From assembly GCA_036768485.1 (NCBI GenBank), contig JAVLUZ010000142.1:5526581-5590580 (forward strand): a stretch of 64,000 nt of DNA, given 5' to 3'. Below the pieces are notes generated by a model that worked only from the letters and a program-made list of their open reading frames with translations, was not told the origin of the DNA and searched no databases. How positions within the stretch are numbered: the stretch's first letter is position 1; every line of letters starts with the position of its first letter. The DNA is from Mermis nigrescens (lineage: Eukaryota; Nematoda; Enoplea; Mermithida; Mermithidae). The translations under genes and the position numbers were made by a program. This document shows positions 12,101 to 21,758 of the stretch, in pieces.

Positions 12101-15100
12101 TTGATCCATTCCCCCGATTTTCGGAAGAAATCGAATTTTTTCGGCCATTTTTAGGCGTTTTATTCGCTCAAAATTGGATGTCATCTACCCTTCCCCCTAA
12201 AAATAGCCGGGGACCCCCTCCCAAAATTTCGCGCTGTTACATGTCTGCTTGGAAATTTTCGGACTACGACGATTATTTTAATGAGAAAGGCACCACCACT
12301 TTTTCCAAAATAAAAACGGAAGAATATGAAATCAGTAAAAATGAATAAAGCTAAAGCTCTCGCTTACTTTGAACAGCTTTTTCAAAGCTCCATCCGCAAG
12401 ATTCTATTAAATATCTGCACAACTGATAGCCAGTTCTATTAACGCCGTGAGTACAGTGTACGGCTATGAGGCGATCTAAACAAGGTTTGACGCATTTAAG
12501 ACAGTCAAACCAAACGCTGCCGAAATTTGAAAAGTTTGTTCATCCAAAAAACAAATCTAAGCCCCAAATAAGATTTAAAATTATGAACGAAAACGATCAA
12601 TTTTCCCGAATTTTTAAACTAACTACTTGAACTTCTGACAATGTTCTTGAACTTAGCAGAAGGCTCTTATAAGCACCATGATAATCATCTGGTCCACGAG
12701 CATACGTGGGCAGCAAGGAAATTCTGAAGGAGAAAGGTGCAAGATTTTTGAAGGTCAGAAAATGGCCTTAAAAATGGTGGTATGGCGAAAAAACACCATT
12801 TTTTGACGTTTCTCATCGAGCACTATCCATTGGCTTCAAAAAATTGCAAAAAAAACGAAAAAAATTTCAAAAATTGAATTATGGGGGGATATTTTGATTT
12901 CTGGGGGAGGTATTTTGGTTTCTCGGTGGGGGTGCATACCCCCAACCTACCACGCCCAGGTGTGTCCACGAGTAATATTCATAGAGTTGAAATGTGATAG
13001 TATGACGTAGACTTGGAGAAAACTACTCGATAATTTTTCTTCAAAACACCATCTTTAAAAGGCTTTACAGTTAAATTTGAGCTTTTATGCTTAATCGCGC
13101 GCATCATGCAATAGACTATAGTGCAAAATACTTCAATAGCAAAGCAATATAAGTACTGTAGCGGGTGAAAAAATCATGCTGCAACGACACACGATCAGTC
13201 ATACGCAGCTCTCGAAAACTCAAATTGAACCTCTTATTTTTTCAGCTATTTTTCAGAATAATAAGAATACTAAATTGGTTACTCCAAGGATCAATCCCCG
13301 TCCACTCCCTAAAAAATATTCCTTCAATCGAACTTGTTGAACTGCTACTTATACAACAAGTATGTATTGTATGTGTCAAATATTTATAAGGCCGTATTTA
13401 AGGGGCTGACCACAACGCAACCCCAACCATACCTGGGCGTGGGGGGTTTAAGGGTATGCAACCCCCAGAAACCAAAATACCTCTCCAGAATTCAATTTTT
13501 GAATTTTTTGTTTTTTTCCGCAATTTTTTGATGCCAATGCATAGTGCTCGATGAGAAACGTTGAAAAATGGTGTTTTTTCGCCATACCACCATTTTTAGG
13601 GTCATTTTTTGACCTTTGAAAAAATCCTGCACCCCCAGAACTTTGGTGGCGTCCACGTAAGGCCCCAAGCCTCGGCCAAAAAATGCTGAATGGTAAGATA
13701 ATGCATGTAAATTTGGATAAATCGTATGTTTTTGTCCTAAAATCCTCAGATTTTCGGCGCTTCGAGCCATATGTACGTGTGAAGCATTTTCATAACTTAC
13801 GCTTAAGGGCGACCAACAGACGGCACTTTTGAGTACGAAAAAAACTGTTTTCGAAAAGTTAACAATTTCACGATCTTACGTCGTAAATCGTCGAAAAATG
13901 CATTTTTTGCGAGCTATTTCAACGAACTTTCTTTTTGAAATATAAACCAATTAATATTTAGGTCCGTCCCCAGAACATGTCCTAGATACGGACCTGTAAG
14001 TAAACATACATGACATGATCTAAGAGGGACCCCACCCAGCGAAATTTTCACACCCCGAGAGTTCGCGATTTTTCGACAGTTTCCAAAAATTTGCTGAAAA
14101 TTCGTAGAAAATGGTGCTTTTTAAAGCGTTTTTAGCTATGTCTTTGCTCAAAAGTGGCAGCTTTTCGGCGCTTCGCATGAAATACTCATGTGTTGACTAT
14201 ATTCAGTTCAATTTATTTCGACTTTTTTTGGATTTTACAATTTTTTGATTTTGTATCCTTTAGAAAGATACAGCATCCGCAGGAACGTCGGAAAACGATG
14301 TTTCGATGTTTTTGACGCGTTCCCACCATTTTTAGGCCCAAAAATGCAGTTTAAAATTTCACCTCCATCCCTAGAGATTCCCATGATGTCCATGTCTGTA
14401 ACAGACTTTATACGAACCACTCATTTCCGAAATATTACCTTCACCGGCGCATTTCTTTTCGAAAGTTTGCACAGTCTCTCGGAATAAATCGACAGCATCT
14501 TGGCCCGGTTCGTCATGCCCAGGCGTGTATATTTTTACATATTCAACGCCAGCATACGTGAAGGCCTAAGAAGGTAGAACGTTGTACTCATACATGGAAC
14601 AGAGGGGGTGGGGAAAATCCCCACACCCAATGTCGGACGCCCCCATCCCCCAAAGCCAGAAAAAATTTGACCCAACCCCTGATTTTTGGAACAAATCGAA
14701 TTTTTGGACATTTTACGCGTTTTTTGGCGTTTTTGACCACCCCCTAAAAATAGCCGTGACCACCTGAAAATAGCCGGGATACCCCTAAAAATAGCCGGGA
14801 ACCCCTCAAATTTCGAACCGTTATATGTATGATTGTACTAATATTTATACTGGCTAAAAAACTTGTGAGAAGCGAGCGATCCTGCTCGGGAGAATAGTCT
14901 TATACCATACTAAGCTTTAAATAAGAACAAAAAGTTTCTGCAAAAGACCAAACCTGTATTTCAACGGATTTTGGTACTTTAAATAGTTATTTTTTGATAA
15001 CGATTTTAGATTGTTAAATTGTTAATTGATATTACTTAATTAACATTTCAAGTCTCCGCTTTGACAATCATGGATTTGGAACAGCTTCCTTCGAAGCTGT

Positions 15101-18100
15101 TTTTTTAGCGCCACCCTCATGAGCGCAACCGCTAACGATGTTCTGAAGCCATTAGCGCCATGAAATCCTCATTAGCGCAATGATAAATCGTATGTTTGTC
15201 ATCAAGAATTTGTGATTGAAAATAAATTTTTCAACCTCCTTTACTTTGTTTTTACTTTACTCTCCTCTAGCTTCTTCCAACTTTAATTTTTTACTCATTC
15301 TATGTTTAAAATATGCAAATTTTTTGCACTAGCGGGCTGCGCTAATAGTCCAAATTTTTCATTAGCGCGCAGCCAGTTTCATTAGCGGGGCGCTAGAAAA
15401 CAGTGCTTCGAAGCCTTTTCAATGCTATACTTTTTAAATTCATATCAAAATCCGGACAGCTGATTGATTAGTCTCTTGAGGAAATTGAGTAACCAATCTA
15501 AATTAAACTAAATTAACTATGTACCTGCCTACTAACAAGAATTTCATACCATTGCATATATGTAAAATGTATATATCATACATTAAATTAAAAAGCTACC
15601 ATTAATGTGAACGTAAACTCTGCCTTTGTTTACGAGAAATGTGCGATTAAACATCACCAAATTACATATCAAGTGCACTACGAACATATGAAACGATAAA
15701 TTCATCATGCAGAAACACGCATGCAAATTAGCACGAAATATGCCTAATTAATTTTGTAATTTCTTTTTGCCCCGAATTTATCAAATGAATTGCAATTTTC
15801 ACATTCAATCATGATCGCCTAAAGCCAATTTTCAAATTGGATTGGTCATCGGTTCCGGGATACAGTAATTATCTATTCACCGGGTAAATGCATCAGGCCC
15901 ATATGTATTTCGAATCAGAAAATAATCAAGCAAGAGTATTTTATTTTGAAAATATCTACCTATGTCTCTTATTCGGCCAAACTGAAAAAGCATTAATTAC
16001 ATTTTCCAAATGATTAAATTCTATCTGAACGTTTTTTCTGTTGATTGACTAGTCTTGATTTGGGAAAATTGGATTGGCAAACTTGCAATAACATATTATG
16101 CATTTAGATAAGGTACATACAAAAACTAATTACTTATGGCGAAACGATACTTTATGATTCTTTGGCGATTGAACAAACATATAATTTGATTTTAATTAAA
16201 ATTTAATTTAATTTGAACTTGAATTATTAATTAAAAATCTTTGCACATAACTTACGTCTCTATGATAGTATCTATCCGTGTTGGTTAGATCAATTATTAA
16301 GCCTAGAGTTAAGTTATCTTCAGCTAGCATCCGAAACAGGCACTGAGGAGTGAACCACTTAGACCTCGAGGACAATTTTTGGCAAATGTCCTAAAATGAA
16401 AAAAATGAATCTTGAAAATACATACATTAAAATTGTTCAACAATGCGATTAAAATGAAAAAATCTACTAATAAGAAGTATGTGTAAAAGAGAGGGTACGA
16501 AAAAAGAACGTTTAACCTTAAATTTAACGCATATCATACAGATTGACCTGGACCGGATAGGTACATACATTATTCTGGCAAGCAGCCAACATGATTAACC
16601 GTCCCAAATTGTAGCTGCCTTCAGTATAAATGAATAACGTAGGTATGAGGATTCCAAAATCTCAACAAGCTCCCTTATCACACAAATCCATCAAGTTTGT
16701 GGAATGCTGATTTAATATGAAACACAAAACCTTCATGTCAATAAATTTACTTCCCGAAAACACTTCTAAAGTATTCAAACATTTTAAAAAGGACGAAATT
16801 ATCTCGGAAAGTGTGTCGCACACATGGGCAAAAGGGGGTTGAGAGGGGTGTTACCCAGTGATCGACCGGGTACCTGCCGACCGGGCCCGGCCGGTCATAG
16901 CAGGCCAGGCCCGGGCCCGGCTGAAAACTGCCGGGCCTCAAATAATTATCGTTAATATTTTAGACGTTTACTATTTCAGCTGTTGTCCGTATTTCTTACG
17001 AATTTGCTAGCTTGTGATTCTATTTAAATCCATTAGCCTTACTTCTGCCCACCTGCTCATTATCATATACTTGTCAAGTTCATATGTGCATTCATCTTCT
17101 ATACAACGCTTCAATCAGAGGCGTAGCCAGGATTTTGGTTCGGGGGGCATACACAAAAATTTTTTAAGACTAATTTTGCATTGAATGTTAGCAACGTTTT
17201 GTACCTATGATAAAATTGAGTTTTTCGACCTTTAGTAGTGTAGCCTAGCTAATTTATGGAATTCTGACAATCAGAAATACGAAAATGTTAATCAGCGCGA
17301 AACGCCGGAAATTTTTGAAATTTTTACCGTTTTCATGTAGAATTCACAGTCTACTGACAAACACTTCGGAAATCATAAGAGACGCAAAGCACCAAGGAAT
17401 TTAGTAATCTTTTTACTGTCCATAACATTTTGTAGCCTGTGAATACTAATATTCTGTGATATTTTGCCTGATTTGGGCTATTAACCACAATGCTGAAGCT
17501 TTACAAAAAGAAAGAACAATAACCAGCAGCGCCATGCGCCGGAAAATTTTGACGTTTTAGCTCTTTAAACACAATTTATACCGCTAAAATCATACAGAAC
17601 AGACAAATTAATTTCGGCGAACCCGTTTTCCTTTTCGTCCTCCCAAAAATCTCGCTGCACATGTACAACGAGATTTTACGGCGGGGGTGGGGGCTGCGGT
17701 GGCGCGATCAATCGCCCCCTAGAAAATTTTGTAAAAAAGCACTTTAATGTTAAATACTATCGCTAAATTTTTCGCAAAATCGGCCAAATCTCGGTTCTAG
17801 ATTAAGCCCAAAACATTTAAAATTGATGAAGTCCTACATTGTACAAGATTCCTGAGCTGAAATGCGCTTTTCGACCTCTGCTAAGTATAAAGCGCAGCAA
17901 AGGGTGCTGCGAATAAGATATAAAAAATATGTATCAATGACAATTTTGTTCGTATCGTTTTCAGGCCCATTTGTGGCCTTCTTATTAACAAGATATAATT
18001 CAGAAAACAGAACATGCGCAAAAACATAAGGAAATTTGGCCATTCCTTTCATTTGAAATAGGATTATGTGTCCTGTCCTTGTAAAGAGAGACAAACGAAG

Positions 18101-20865
18101 CAAAATAAATATAATAAAGACTCGACGCGAAGCGCCGGAAAATTTTTGACGTTTTTGCCTTTTTGAACTCAATTTTCTGGACACAATTATTACACTCGAA
18201 AAAACAAAATTTCTGAAAAATTTCGGGGGGGGGGCATGTGCCCCCAATGCCCCCTGACTACGCCTTTAGCTTCAAGTGTCCTATCCATACACTACATAAT
18301 TTCAATTGACGTCAATATACGCTATACATAGTTTGAGTCTAAAATCCAAACAGCATATCTTCTATCCGACCATATCATAGTCGCTGTTATGTCTGAATGC
18401 ATAAATTTAATGCTCAATCTCCTTTAAATATCTACTTTTTCAAACCGTATTTAGTTGCACGTGCATTTTAATAATGGAATTGCGCGCTATTGTATTAAAA
18501 ACTTTGTTCTTGCTTGAATAATGCTACCAAAATCCTTGCTAACTACATAATTTATTTTTAGAAAGATTGAATAATTAACAGAGCTTAGAATTCAAAAATC
18601 TTCTTGATACAACAGTAAGCCTTGCGTTTGAAAAATAACAAATGTAAAATCGGTCTAAATATGTATCTTATGCATAACATTGCATTGGAAGCAAGGCATG
18701 TTGTTAGTATAAAAGCCCGGGCCCGGTACCAAGCCCGGCAGCAAAGACCGGGCCCGGGCCCGGTATGTTTTGAGCACGGTCGATCACTGGTGTTACCCCT
18801 ACCTAAGGTTTTGGAAAAACAGGTATTATCAGTAACTCTCGAGAAAATGAAAGATACCTGCAAAGAGTGTTTTTTCAGCGCCATCCCCATGAGCGCAGCC
18901 GCTAACGATGTTCCGAAGCCATTAGCGCCATGAAATCCTCATTAGCGCAATGATGAATCGTATGTTTTTTGATATTATGTACACAAAGCGAGTTTAGATG
19001 GCTGAATATCGCTTACCCGTACTATTTTATACATCCGTCATAACCTAGAGTATGCATTAACTTGTAAACAAGAATTTGTGATTGAAAATAAATTTTTGAA
19101 CCTCCTTTATCTTGTTTTTACTTTACTCTCCTCTTGCTTCTTTCAACTTTAATTTTTTACACATTTTATGTTTAAAATATGCAAATTTTTTGCATTAGCG
19201 CGCTGCGCTGATGGTCCAAATTTTTCATTAGCGCGCGGCCAGTTTCATTAGCGGGACGCTAAAAAAGCAGTGCCTGCAAGACAATTTTTACTTTCAGAAA
19301 ACCATAAAAATATCTACATTTTCTGGCGCTTCTCGCCGCAGATCAATGAACTAGCTAAATTTTACTAACAAGGGGCGAGACACCCTGTTTACCGTACATA
19401 CCGTGCTACTGCACGAAATTATAGTACCCTAGTAGAAATTACATATATACACGTACAAAATGAAATGGACTTTAAGGGACCGTCTTTGTACATGTACGAA
19501 GAAACCTTGTACAAAAAAGAGTGGCCATAATCTACTGTATGACTAACTATTCCTGAATTTCAGCCCCTCCCAGCGGTTTTTTTGTATCCGGCAAAGATTT
19601 TTCCCGATGTACAAAGACTTTTCGGGACCGTCTTTGTACGTGTACAAAGATTTTTGGGAAGACAAAAATTGCAAAAAAGGTCTAAAATTCGAAAAAATTT
19701 GCGCTTCGGCCGAAATGAGTAATTGTGTGTTCTAAATATCTTTATAATGGCAGAAATTGCATTTCAAAAGTAAAAATGTCAAATTTTTCGGTGCTTCGCG
19801 CCGTTTTAAGACGATTCTTAGTGATTTTTGCCCTTAGAGACCCAGAAATTGGCTAAAACACACTACGAAAAGTCGAAGAACTCTGTTTTTACGACAGTAA
19901 AATCGTTGCTGTACCATATTATAGTACCCAAAAATTTTGTGTGTACAAAATGTACAAAGATTTTTAGGAAGACAAAAACTGTAAAAAGGTGTAAAATTCA
20001 CGAAATTTTCGGTGCTTCGCACCGAACTGATAAATTATTTGTCCTATATATCTTTAAAATGGCAGAATTTGCATTTAGAATGGAAAATTTTCAATATTTT
20101 TCGGTGCTTCGCGCCGTTTTCAGATGATGTTTAGTAATTTTTGGCGTCAGAAACCCAGAAATTAGCTAAAATACACTACCAAAGATCGAAAACCCTGTTT
20201 AACCACACTAAAATTGCTACTGTACTATATTATAGTACACAAAAATTTGCATGTACAAAATGTACAAAGACTTTTGGGGACCATCTTTGTACATGTACAA
20301 ACAGACCTTGTACAAAAAAAAAACGCTGGCCCCTCCCCCTCTGGTCACCTCTACTTTGCCCGAGTATGGTTTATCGCATGCGTGTTTGAAGTAAAGGAGT
20401 TTCCTTTATCCAATTATTATTGAGCAAGATGATTAGCACATTTGTTTTAAAACGGCAAAGATGACCGGATAAATACTTTTGTATAGAACAAATAACGTAA
20501 ATATGTACGTACCTATCTGTGTTCTGAAAAAAGCAAGTGCAAAAAACACTAAATACGCTAGAAACGCTCAATATTTTCTGACCACTGGTTTTCGAGGAAG
20601 GTGTTTTCCGCACCTTCTTTTGGTATTTCCAACACGTACTGCAGATCACTAGAGAATATCCCGATATTTTTCGGGCCATTCTGTAATTTGCAATTTTTTT
20701 ATAATAATTAGGTATTCCCTTATGTTAATTAGTAAATTAGTAGGTACTTTTGGAACTGAGTTCATGTCTAATCCTCATTAATTATTTACCTCTTTCAACG
20801 GACATTTGCAGCACACAAAGCGAGTTTCTGGTATTCGTTTTCCCAGCGGTCTGTAACTTTCCCAT
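2979..20865 (-). CDS. DUSP11: PIR1/DUSP11-type RNA 5'-triphosphatase gene (exons A-H)
   Basis: Eight exons on the minus strand join in phase: A 20865-20790, B 16390-16256, C 14565-14439, D 12475-12368, E 11003-10721, F 6637-6517, G 4586-4336, H 3180-2979. The joined product is at least 433 residues, counting from exon A. Residues 1-170 follow the DUSP11/PIR1 family throughout: a [13 protein letters not shown] start, [24 protein letters not shown], the cysteine-phosphatase loop [10 protein letters not shown] (Cys about 120, Arg about 126) and [12 protein letters not shown]. Family members are known to remove 5' phosphates from triphosphate RNA, mostly in the nucleus. After that comes a long tail: Ser/Glu-rich, then a basic KKKHRKRH stretch (possible nuclear signal), Pro/Val-rich, then acidic Ser/Glu-rich. 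The tail has no match I know of in the human protein and is supported by splice phase only. The first coding exon is missing: exon A starts mid-codon and needs two more bases. Introns total about 16.8 kb, mostly transposons. Confidence 0.9.
3481..3880. repeat. Diverged MITE-like repeat
   Basis: G-run and C-run blocks with CCACACATGGGC-like motifs repeated four times (CCCATGTGTGGT, CACATGTGTGGATC, CACACATGGGCGC, CCAAGTGTGGTC) resemble F1 end sequences, but I could not define ends or a target duplication. Confidence 0.35.
4081..4216 (+). repeat. Left-truncated F1 MITE
   Basis: Only the right half of an F1 copy is present, from GATGCCAATGGATAGTGCTC to the terminal GCTGCCCACCTATG. Confidence 0.7.
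4336..4586 (-). CDS. DUSP11: PIR1 exon G: Pro/Val-rich segment
   Basis: Acceptor TTACTGCAG is followed by 83 open codons plus two bases and donor GTTGTT. The translation starts [18 protein letters not shown], has a [15 protein letters not shown] core and ends VGLPIPR. Both junction phases fit exons F and H. No enzymatic motif is visible; low-complexity Pro tracts suggest a flexible region. The donor is weaker than the others. Confidence 0.7.
4700..5560. other. Intronic stretch, no gene seen
   Basis: AT-rich sequence between PIR1 exons F and G with a few degenerate C-run/G-run repeat fragments (4680-5160). I see no exon or complete element here. Confidence 0.5.
5562..5957. mobile_element. hAT-like MITE (CTTACATG...CATGTCTG)
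   Basis: It starts CTTACATGATC and ends GTGCATGTCTG, with exact 8-bp flanks AGTAAGAC at 5554-5561 and 5958-5965. The interior (TTGACTATATTTTATCCAA, AAACGATGTTTTTCACGCG) recurs at about 14008-14400, 34020-34500 and 44380-44700. Confidence 0.78.
6517..6637 (-). CDS. DUSP11: PIR1 exon F: basic/serine segment
   Basis: Acceptor TTTTTTAG and donor GTGAGC bound 40 codons after a completing G. The translation runs [20 protein letters not shown] and then Ser/Val-rich. The KKKHRKRH cluster looks like a nuclear-localisation signal, which would suit an RNA phosphatase. Phase fits exon E (TC|G) and exon G. Confidence 0.7.
6695..7062. mobile_element. hAT-like MITE (AGGGCCGTATTC...GGATACGGGCCTG)
   Basis: Terminal inverted repeats AGGGCCGTATTC and the complement of GGATACGGGCCTG, with flanks TATCAATA / CATCTATA (6/8). 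It carries the GGCGCTTCGCGCC hairpin at about 6829. It is the same family as 11546-11865. Confidence 0.65.
7070..7516. other. Intronic stretch, nothing recognised
   Basis: AT-rich unique-looking sequence in the intron between PIR1 exons E and F. No open frame with splice sites and no bounded repeat was seen. Confidence 0.5.
7517..7960 (+). mobile_element. TGTACAAAG-family hAT-like MITE
   Basis: Begins CAGTGTTTTTTTGTACAAAG and ends CAAAAAACCGTG, as do the better-preserved copies at 61299 and 62282. Two mini-hairpin motifs lie inside (about 7724 and 7817). Flanks AACTAACT and GTGCTCAC do not match, so one end may have been rearranged. Confidence 0.7.
7970..8607. other. Intronic stretch with weak tRNA-like piece
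   Basis: No exon seen. At about 8440-8460 a CTCGTTCGAAACGAG stem-loop resembles a tRNA T-arm, but no full cloverleaf could be drawn. Confidence 0.35.
8608..8995. mobile_element. hAT-like MITE, family shared with 45326-45709
   Basis: Begins CATACATGCACAGG and ends CTTGTGCACCTATA, flanked by TTGCATAC / TTTCATAC (7/8). The interior (CACTGTCCGGCGATTTT, ACGTACTTTTTACTC, CGAAAAAACGTTT) matches the copy inside the PCF11 intron. Confidence 0.78.
9004..9913. other. Intronic stretch, no gene seen
   Basis: AT-rich sequence between PIR1 exons E and F. An 84-codon open frame at 9229-9483 lacks any recognisable motif and looks like chance. Confidence 0.45.
9922..10077. mobile_element. Short hAT-like MITE (CAGGCACGT...ACGTGCATG)
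   Basis: 156 bp with inverted ends CAGGCACGT / ACGTGCATG and exact flanks TAGCACAT at 9914-9921 and 10078-10085. Related pieces lie at 1077-1126 and around the element at 46716-48873. Confidence 0.85.
10212..10600. repeat. Degenerate copy of the 5562-5957 family
   Basis: CGTCAGAAACACTG, TTGAACAGAACATAGTCAAAAATT and GGCGCGAAGCC follow the internal order of the family in reverse, and the G/C-run ends are recognisable. No target duplication found. Confidence 0.4.
10721..11003 (-). CDS. DUSP11: PIR1 exon E: end of catalytic domain plus acidic tail
   Basis: Acceptor TTTCACAG; CT completes the A|CT codon from exon D. The translation opens [18 protein letters not shown], the conserved helix after the phosphatase loop (ARGH and ER-NY are family hallmarks). 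It then becomes Ser/Asn/Glu-rich ([32 protein letters not shown]). Donor GTAAAA ends it after TC. If this donor is not used, a stop follows at 10717-10719 and the protein would end EENS, so an isoform ending here is possible. Confidence 0.88.
11070..11545. other. Intronic stretch, no gene seen
   Basis: AT-rich sequence between PIR1 exons D and E; no bounded repeat found. Confidence 0.45.
11546..11865. mobile_element. hAT-like MITE (CAGGGCCGTA...TACGGGCCTG)
   Basis: Inverted ends CAGGGCCGTAC and GGATACGGGCCTG. The flanks GGTTAGCT and GTTAGACT share a GTTAG core but do not align cleanly. A GGCGCTTCGCGCC hairpin lies at about 11673. Confidence 0.65.
12032..12247. mobile_element. hAT-like MITE (CATACATGTTAG...TTACATGTCTG)
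   Basis: 216 bp with inverted ends CATACATGTTA / TTACATGTCTG and exact flanks CTTGGAAA at 12024-12031 and 12248-12255. Other copies: 14589-14831, 43252-43481, 62068-62273 and fragments at 1.6-2.06 and 39.4-39.7 kb. Confidence 0.85.
12368..12475 (-). CDS. DUSP11: PIR1 exon D: catalytic loop
   Basis: Acceptor CTTGTTTAG, donor GTAAGC. The exon encodes [20 protein letters not shown], with the complete cysteine-phosphatase signature H-C-x5-R in the exact form typical of DUSP11/PIR1 and capping-enzyme triphosphatases. The first two bases complete GAT with exon C, the last base opens ACT with exon E. All catalytic residues expected in the loop are present, so the enzyme is probably functional. Confidence 0.95.
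12701..12964 (-). mobile_element. Complete F1 MITE with exact target duplication
   Basis: 264 bp, CATACGTGGGC at the left and GCCCAGGTGTG at the right, flanked by exact TCCACGAG at 12693-12700 and 12965-12972. It gives the reference ends of F1. Confidence 0.9.
13428..13661 (+). mobile_element. F1 MITE copy
   Basis: Begins CATACCTGGGCG, has the F1 core and ends GTCCACGTAAG. Flanks are only loosely similar. Confidence 0.7.
13662..14400. repeat. Two adjoining degenerate MITEs
   Basis: Bases 13662-13996 match the CAGGGCCGTA family (internal GGCGCTTCGAGCC, end CCTAGATACGGACCTG). Bases about 14006-14400 match the 5562-5957 family (TTGACTATATTCAG, AAACGATGTTTCG, end CATGTCTG). Confidence 0.55.
14439..14565 (-). 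CDS. DUSP11: PIR1 exon C
   Basis: Acceptor TTCTTAG, donor GTAATA. It encodes 42 residues, opening [20 protein letters not shown] and ending FEKKCAGE plus one base. The VEYVKI-x-TPGH segment is conserved just before the catalytic loop in this family. Phase fits exons B and D. Confidence 0.93.
14589..14831. mobile_element. hAT-like MITE, 12032-12247 family
   Basis: Ends CATACATGGAAC and TTATATGTATG; flanks GTTGTACT / ATTGTACT (7/8). It sits 23 bp upstream of PIR1 exon C in the intron, close to the acceptor side. Confidence 0.75.
15097..15405. mobile_element. hAT-like MITE with AGCGCC/GGCGCT ends
   Basis: From CTGTTTTTTTAGCGCC to GGGGCGCTAGAAAACAGTG, with exact flanks CTTCGAAG at 15089-15096 and 15406-15413. 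Inside are repeated CATTAGCGC motifs. A longer sister copy is 18865-19272. Confidence 0.8.
15414..16255. other. Intronic stretch, nothing recognised
   Basis: AT-rich sequence between PIR1 exons B and C, without bounded repeats or coding-like frames. Confidence 0.5.
16256..16390 (-). CDS. DUSP11: PIR1 exon B
   Basis: Acceptor CATTTTAG and donor GTAAGT (the strongest in the gene) bound exactly 45 codons in phase 0. The translation starts [16 protein letters not shown] and ends with [16 protein letters not shown]. The [13 protein letters not shown] strand is a hallmark of the DUSP11/PIR1 family. Confidence 0.95.
16856..18789. mobile_element. hAT element (CAGTGATCGACCGGG) with a nested hAT inside
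   Basis: The outer element begins CAGTGATCGACCGGG and ends CGGTCGATCACTG, with exact flanks GTGTTACC at 16848-16855 and 18790-18797. The subterminal regions are runs of GGGCCCGG. Inside lies another element, 17116-18268. A sister copy in the opposite orientation is 46716-48873. No intact transposase frame is visible. Confidence 0.88.
17116..18268. mobile_element. Nested hAT-like element (CAGAGGCGTAGCCAGG ends)
   Basis: Begins CAGAGGCGTAGCCAGG and ends with the diverged complement (CCTGACTACGCCTTTA), flanked by GCTTCAAT / GCTTCAAG (7/8). It holds several GNA-loop hairpin motifs (for example GACGCGAAGCGCCGG near 18124). The sister copy 47250-48602 sits at the same place in the other outer element. 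Confidence 0.82.
18865..19272. mobile_element. hAT-like MITE, longer sister of 15097-15405
   Basis: Ends GAGTGTTTTTTCAGCGCC and the inverted GGGACGCTAAAAAAGCAGTG, with flanks CCTGCAAA / CCTGCAAG (7/8). It is about 110 bp longer than the sister copy, the extra piece falling between ATGATGAATCGTATG and CAAGAATTTGTGATTG. Confidence 0.8.
19571..20328 (-). mobile_element. TGTACAAAG-family element with internal duplication
   Basis: 758 bp with ends CAGCGGTTTTTTTGTA and CAAAAAAAAAACGCTG and exact flanks GCCCCTCC at 19563-19570 and 20329-20336. The normal copies are about 450 bp; here the block from the TGTACAAAGATTTT stem to the GGTGCTTCGC hairpin is present twice, in the same orientation. Confidence 0.82.
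20558..20680 (-). CDS. Coding-like segment, possible alternative terminal exon of the PIR1 gene
   Basis: Between exons A and B, an acceptor (AATTACAG) is followed by 40 open codons then TAG, in phase with exon A. The translation starts [20 protein letters not shown] and reads like protein, but it does not match the family and its inclusion would remove the catalytic domain. It may be an alternative end, a poison exon, or chance. Confidence 0.3.
   Translation of the reverse strand, partial: NGPKNIGIFSSDLQYVLEIPKEGAENTFLENQWSENIERF
20790..20865 (-). CDS. DUSP11: PIR1 exon A
   Basis: Acceptor AAATTGTAG, donor GTAAAT. The translation is [19 protein letters not shown], then KCPLKE, matching the conserved start of the PIR1 catalytic domain (R-W-x-Y-x-P-x-G-x-R-x-x-x-TRF). 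Its first base completes a codon from an exon upstream that I did not find; in relatives this codon is Arg and is preceded by IP-(E/D). Confidence 0.92.
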
Positions 20866-20869
20866 CTAC

Positions 20870-21180
20870 AATTTAAAAACTTGTTCACAAACGATGAGGC
20901 ACGACGTATAAATTATAAGAACGGATGTTTCAGAATTAAGCGTAGGTATGTAGGATTATCATGACGTCAAGCTGTCAACGCATAAACTTAGCCCGAGTAA
21001 CGGGATACAATGAGCGGAGTGAGCGAGGACACAGGTGGGCAATTCCGCGCCACCAAGTGGCGCCAGAAGGCACTTCGGTACCTTCAGAAACCCAGCTGGG
21101 TGGCGCCAGAAAAAACAGTTTTTGATTAGGGTGGGGGGTAGAATTTTTTGACCCAAAAATAAAAAAGTGAAAAAATGATA
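20870..21180. other. Low-feature stretch with short palindromes
   Basis: Contains GGTGGCGCC-type motifs (CCACCAAGTGGCGCCAG, CCAGCTGGGTGGCGCC), but no bounded element or exon. Confidence 0.4.
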
Positions 21181-21360
21181 CAACAAACCAACTAGCCAAC
21201 CAATCAAACAACTAATCGGCCAACCAACTAGACAACCGACCAACCAAGCGACCAACCAACCAACTAACCGGCCAACTAGCCAACCAAACAGCCAACCAAC
21301 CACCTACCCAACCAAACAACTAACCAACTGGCCGAGCAAACAAACAACCAACCAACCAAC
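21181..21360 (+). repeat. Degenerate CCAA/CCAAC minisatellite
   Basis: About 180 bp of tandem CCAA and CCAACTA-type units (CCAACCAACCAACTAACC). The complement can be read as Val-Gly-Trp-Leu repeats, but that is only the repeat unit in translation, not a gene. Confidence 0.85.
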
Positions 21361-21758
21361 CTCAACAAAAGGGACCCAGGTACCTTCAAAACCAAAATCC
21401 ATTGCCCAGGTGCCCAGGTATGAGCTAGGATGAGGGTAAAATCCGGAAACGAAATGCAAATAGAGAATGGAATTAGATAGAATTCAAAAATGGAAAATGT
21501 AAATATATGTATAGGTAAAATCCAGAAGTGAAAGATAAAAAATAGGTAAAATTCGAGAGGAAAGGAAAAATGAAGAGGTAAAGCCTGGAAAATAGAAAAC
21601 GGAAAACTTTTAATTTTAAGATTTTTCTCTGGAAAATCGTTTTTATGGAAATTAAAGCTATGTTCCTGAATTTCTCGACGGTAGTTCTACACGATAGATA
21701 ATAGTGAAGTCCGCTCTTACCATAAATCTGCTTTATTTTTTATTTTTAGGCTTACGCT

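Noticed and set aside
17834..18247. 137-codon minus-strand frame
   Set aside because: Falls wholly in the nested hAT element and shows no transposase motif; equivalent frames in sister copies are broken at different places.
20959..21303. 114-codon Val-Gly-Trp-Leu repeat protein on the minus strand
   Set aside because: Pure consequence of the CCAA minisatellite; no start context or domain outside the repeat.
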